From Lagopus muta (taxonomy: Eukaryota > Chordata > Aves > Galliformes > Phasianidae), in the NCBI RefSeq assembly GCF_023343835.1, contig NC_064448.1, forward strand, positions 14,105,531 through 14,169,530: DNA of 64,000 nucleotides, in the 5' to 3' direction. How positions within the stretch are numbered: the first letter of the stretch is position 1; the number at the start of each line of letters is the position of its first letter. A model generated the notes under the pieces. That model was not told the origin of the DNA, did no database searches, and was given only the letters and a program-made list of their open reading frames with translations. Positions 61,057 to 64,000 of the stretch are shown one piece after another. The position numbers were made by a program, and so were the translations under genes.

Positions 61057-61098
61057 TCAATCATAGTGGATGGCAGTATAGAAGATTATCCAAACAAC
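61057..61098 (-). CDS. RAB5IF: RAB5IF exon 4 (last coding exon)
   Basis: It encodes VVWIIFYTAIHYD and a TGA stop at 61059-61057. It was found by searching for the family C-terminus behind an acceptor (CCACAG at 61100-61099), and is too short to stand out as an open frame. Confidence 0.93.
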   Translation of the reverse strand, partial: VVWIIFYTAIHYD

Positions 61099-63439
61099 CT
61101 GTGGAGAAGAAAGGAAGAGAAGGTTGTTTTCGTGCCTCTGGAGAGGGTTTGAACACTGACAAGTTCACGCCTCACTGATGGGGGTCTGAATTCCAGTTCT
61201 GGGAGTGCATCAGAGAGGCACTGGGATTTTCATGCACCACAAATGGTGCCATTCATCTTGCCTGGCTTCCAGAGAGATTAATATAGCTACAATAAATCCC
61301 ACCACAGTCCCTCCAGCCATCTAGGAACACCACCACGAGTCATGTGGCATTCAGGCACCTGGGGAAGGGGAGTGATGGCAATTCTTCCCATGAAGCTCAC
61401 TTCTCAGATGATGTTAACATATCTCTTCTACCAGTGCCCCAGCTTTTCTTCCAGACCCTCAGAAAGTTTACCAACACGATTCACAAACCAACTTAAAGAA
61501 AGCAAGAGATGTTACCAGAAACAGTGCAAAAGATGTCATGAATCCTTCCTTTGTTAGCTCCCACGTGCCCCCATACTCCTCCTCATCTATCTGTTGGAAG
61601 CTACTGAAGTAGAGGTACAGAACACCAGCATTGATCAGGCAGAATCTGGAAGAAAGATCAGGAACCGTCATTTCCATTGCACGTGCAGTATGCCACACGG
61701 CAACGTATGAAATGTCAGCAGAGAAGAGGCGAAAGGGAGCACTATTCCTTTACACGGGCAGCTCAGTGTCTTCCTTATAAGAGCCCCTCCAGGTCAGCAG
61801 CTGGGTTTGGATGAGGTTCACCTCACGAGGCACAACCTACAGCAACTAAGGCTCAACAGACAGCGATCAGAAGCTGGAAATACCAGCAGATCTGCAAATC
61901 CTGCAGATCAGCAATAGTCCTGCTCCCACCACAGAATCCCATTTCCTTGCACACACTGACTTTGAGGCTGCCAAAAGGGAGGAGTGTTAGAAGACAATGG
62001 AGACAAAAAAAAATGAGACCTCCCATTTGTTCTTAGACCAGTTTGGCCTTATATTACTCTAACTTCAGGCTGAGACAATCTCACAAGGGACAAGTATGTG
62101 TTCTGGACAGAAAGCTGTAGGAACGGCCCTACTTGAAGACATGCAGGTTCAAATACCAGCAGCAAGCTGCAAGCAGCTGCTCAACCACATATCATAGAGC
62201 AACTGCATGCATGATTCTAGAAGCTTTTAGTTTCCCAAATTATACTACGTTTTTATTTCCAACACGTAGCACAGAAATGGGCGCGTGCACCTGAAGACGC
62301 CTTGGGAACAAATGGATGACTGAGTACAAGCAATGCTTCCCAACTCCTCTCCTCATCATCTATTAGCAGAAGCACTTCAGATGCAACTGTCTGCATGTAG
62401 CTACTGCGCTTCTGTTACAGCACCATTGTCCTGCAGCTCATTTCCTTAAGTTCCAAACTTCAGGGTTTTTTTAGAGGCAGGCAGCAACACTCCCTCCATC
62501 CCTTCAGCACAGCTAGGGCAGGTCATTCCATTTTCCTCAATAAAAGCTCCAGAGCTGAGAGCTGTTTTTAGAGGCCTTAATTAAGCAGAGACATTTGCAA
62601 AGAGACTCCCCAGCATTTCCTGTCACTTCTTTGAAGCCCCCTTTTACACACGCACAAATAGGACACTTCACAAGTCAGCTGAGCTCCTTCCACCCCCATC
62701 TTCTTTAACAACGCTAAAAGAAATGAAAAAGTAAAAAAAGCGTTAGCTCAAGGAGAGAGAAAGGAGCTGATGAAGGTGTCAGGGTTTGAATTTCCTGACA
62801 AACAGCAGCCTGGAATGCAATGCTGGGTTTGAGACACAGGGCAGACGCAGGGGCTGTGCCCAGCTGTATTTACAGCACAGGCTGCAAACAGACAAGAAGC
62901 CGGGACCAAACGTGGGAAAGCGCATGGGGCAGAAAAGGGAAGGAGCCTTACATTGCGATCCCCACGAATCCCTTCAGAGGGACCACCCCCCAGATGACTC
63001 CCAGAATAACCGCGATGATCTGCCGGAACCAGTAGATGACATCTAAGAACTCGTCCTGAGGAGAGAAAGCGAAACGAGGCTTCTGTTTTCTTCGTCAATC
63101 GTCAGACAGCGGCTTAAGCCGCGGAACCGCCCCGAGCCCCCGCCTCCAGCGCCCCACAGACCGAAGCGGCTCCCCGACGGCCACACGGCCAGGACCGCCG
63201 ACCCCGACAGCGCGGAAGCGGAGCTCGGGAGGCCGCGGGACGGCGGTGCCGGCGGCGCTTCCCCGGAGCCTCCCAACGCCGCCCGCCGGCCCGGCCGAGT
63301 CGCGCACCTTGTCGTGCCAGGCGGAGTCGCTGCGCAGCGCTTTGCTCCACACGGAGCCGCGCGGCCCGGCCCCGCCGCCGTTGGCCAACGCGTGCTGCTG
63401 CGCGTGCGGCGGCTCCTCCCTGCGCCGCGCGCCGCTCAT
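61057..63439 (-). CDS. RAB5IF: RAB5IF (C20orf24/OPTI) gene, ER membrane protein, complete CDS
   Basis: The gene encodes a small ER membrane protein of the EMC6-like (Rab5-interacting) family, described in mammals as the obligate partner of the TMCO1 insertase in the multipass translocon (OPTI) and also as a respirasome assembly factor (RCAF1). Exons 63308-63439, 62952-63055, 61516-61645 and 61057-61098 join in phase to 135 residues (human about 129). It starts MSGARRREEPP, has a Gly/Ala/His-rich head, the conserved SVWSKALRSD, three hydrophobic segments (about 50-71, 75-95 and 114-131), the conserved QIDEEEYGGTWELTKEGFMT loop (97-116), and ends YTAIHYD. The ATG lies 24 bases after an upstream in-frame run without other ATGs in good context. 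Confidence 0.96.
61099..62951 (-). other. RAB5IF: RAB5IF introns 2 and 3
   Basis: The introns are 61099-61515 and 61646-62951, plus a short first intron at 63056-63307. No other feature is recognised. Confidence 0.7.
61516..61645 (-). CDS. RAB5IF: RAB5IF exon 3
   Basis: It encodes IFCLINAGVLYLYFSSFQQI DEEEYGGTWELTKEGFMTSF ALFL (79-122). Acceptor TTCCAG; donor CTG|GTAACA. Retention of the following intron would replace the last 13 residues. Confidence 0.96.
62952..63055 (-). CDS. RAB5IF: RAB5IF exon 2
   Basis: It encodes DEFLDVIYWFRQIIAVILGV IWGVVPLKGFVGIA (45-78), the first hydrophobic segment and its conserved WFRQI start. Acceptor CCTCAG; donor AT|GTAAGG. Confidence 0.96.
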
Positions 63440-63950
63440 CCTCCCTCCTCTCCTGTCGTTTCCTTTCCTCCCGCCCGGCGGCCCCGCACGGCCCCGGAAG
63501 CGGCAGCCGGGCGCCGTCACTCACCCGCGCCCCGCGGCCGCCAATCGCCGCGCTGCCGGGAGACACGTGACCAAAGCGGGCGCCCCGCCCTCCTACGGCG
63601 GGCGAGAGGGCTCACGGGGCGGTGCTTCGCCTTGGTACGCCGTGGGAGTGGGGCGGGTGGTGCCGAGCCGGCGCTCCTTACGGCCCCCGGCAGAGTCTGC
63701 CTGCTGAGCCCTGCGGGCGGCCGAGAGTCCGGGGCGCTCCGGAACCGGCGCGTTCTCGGCGGAGCGATCGGAGCTGGCCGGGCTGGCTGCAGCCCGGGAG
63801 CCAACTGCGGGCGCCGCGTGTCCCGCACGTGCGGGCACCTCGGAGCCGCTGGGAGAACCCGGCCTCGCAGCGCGACCTGCAGCCTCCGCCCCAGCCCTGC
63901 GCAGATCCTTCCTCGGGAGCTGCGCCCTGCTTGCCTGTCCGTGCAGGTCC
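63060..63950. promoter_or_regulatory. CpG island / RAB5IF promoter
   Basis: This is a dense CpG stretch over RAB5IF exon 1. An ETS-type CCGGAAG at 63494-63500 lies 55 bases upstream of the ATG, CCAAT is at 63541-63545 and a CACGTGAC E-box is at 63564-63571. No TATA box is seen. The island continues to near the window end without a recognisable second gene; a divergent plus-strand transcript is possible but unsupported. Confidence 0.8.
63308..63439 (-). CDS. RAB5IF: RAB5IF exon 1
   Basis: It encodes residues 1-44, ending RGSVWSKALRSDSAWHDK. The donor is AAG|GTGCGC. The Q/H/G-rich insert after REEPP is longer than I recall in mammals. Confidence 0.94.
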
Positions 63951-64000
63951 CCACTCGCAGTGAAGTCCAGTGCTTCGTTCATTTCTCCATTAGCAAATAG

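Noticed and set aside
62145..62160. Possible tRNA B-box (GGTTCAAATA)
   Set aside because: It does not match the full B-box consensus, and no A-box or cloverleaf is found around it.
63246..64000. Long plus-strand frames (153 and 228 codons) at the right edge
   Set aside because: They sit in the RAB5IF CpG island, overlap RAB5IF exon 1 in antisense, and show no recognisable protein.

Overview
The window is vertebrate nuclear DNA from a bird, most likely a galliform such as chicken (region equivalent to chicken chromosome 20). The evidence is CR1-type LINE fragments as the only clear interspersed repeats, compact introns, three GC-rich CpG-island promoters, and three multi-exon genes whose proteins match known vertebrate families exon by exon with conserved splice phases. 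It contains no operons, CRISPR arrays or bacterial features. Exons were assigned by reading minus-strand AG/GT splice sites and checking that codon phase is kept across every junction. Family matches are from my knowledge of the proteins, not from a search.

Layout (all three genes are on the minus strand, so transcription runs right to left). 1-36.9 kb: NCOA6, a nuclear receptor coactivator and subunit of the KMT2C/KMT2D (ASCOM) histone methyltransferase complexes. A probable noncoding first exon lies in a CpG island at 35.7-37.2 kb; ten coding exons follow from 27.3 kb down to position 1, where the gene runs off the window. About 1,973 residues are encoded here and the extreme C-terminus is missing. 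37-44 kb: spacer between the NCOA6 promoter and the GGT7 stop codon, with a 37-bp poly(A) tract, a CR1 tail and whatever GGT7 3'UTR exists. 44-58.1 kb: GGT7, complete in 15 exons and 663 codons, a type II membrane protein of the gamma-glutamyltransferase family whose catalytic residues look eroded. 58.1-59.4 kb: GGT7 promoter and spacer. 59.4-63.6 kb: RAB5IF (C20orf24/OPTI), complete in 4 exons and 135 codons, a small ER membrane protein that partners TMCO1. 63.6-64 kb: remainder of the RAB5IF CpG island.

The three genes have no obvious shared pathway. They are tandem, codirectional housekeeping-type genes with CpG-island promoters. The most notable observations are the replaced nucleophile in GGT7, the RAB5IF-GGT7 adjacency (as I recall, human GGT7 is flanked by ACSS2 and RAB5IF lies elsewhere on 20q11), the phase-symmetric exon design of NCOA6 with very short polyglutamine tracts, a 2.6-kb antisense CR1 LINE in NCOA6, and an unexplained coding-like tract in an NCOA6 intron. 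I did not find a convincing new biological system.
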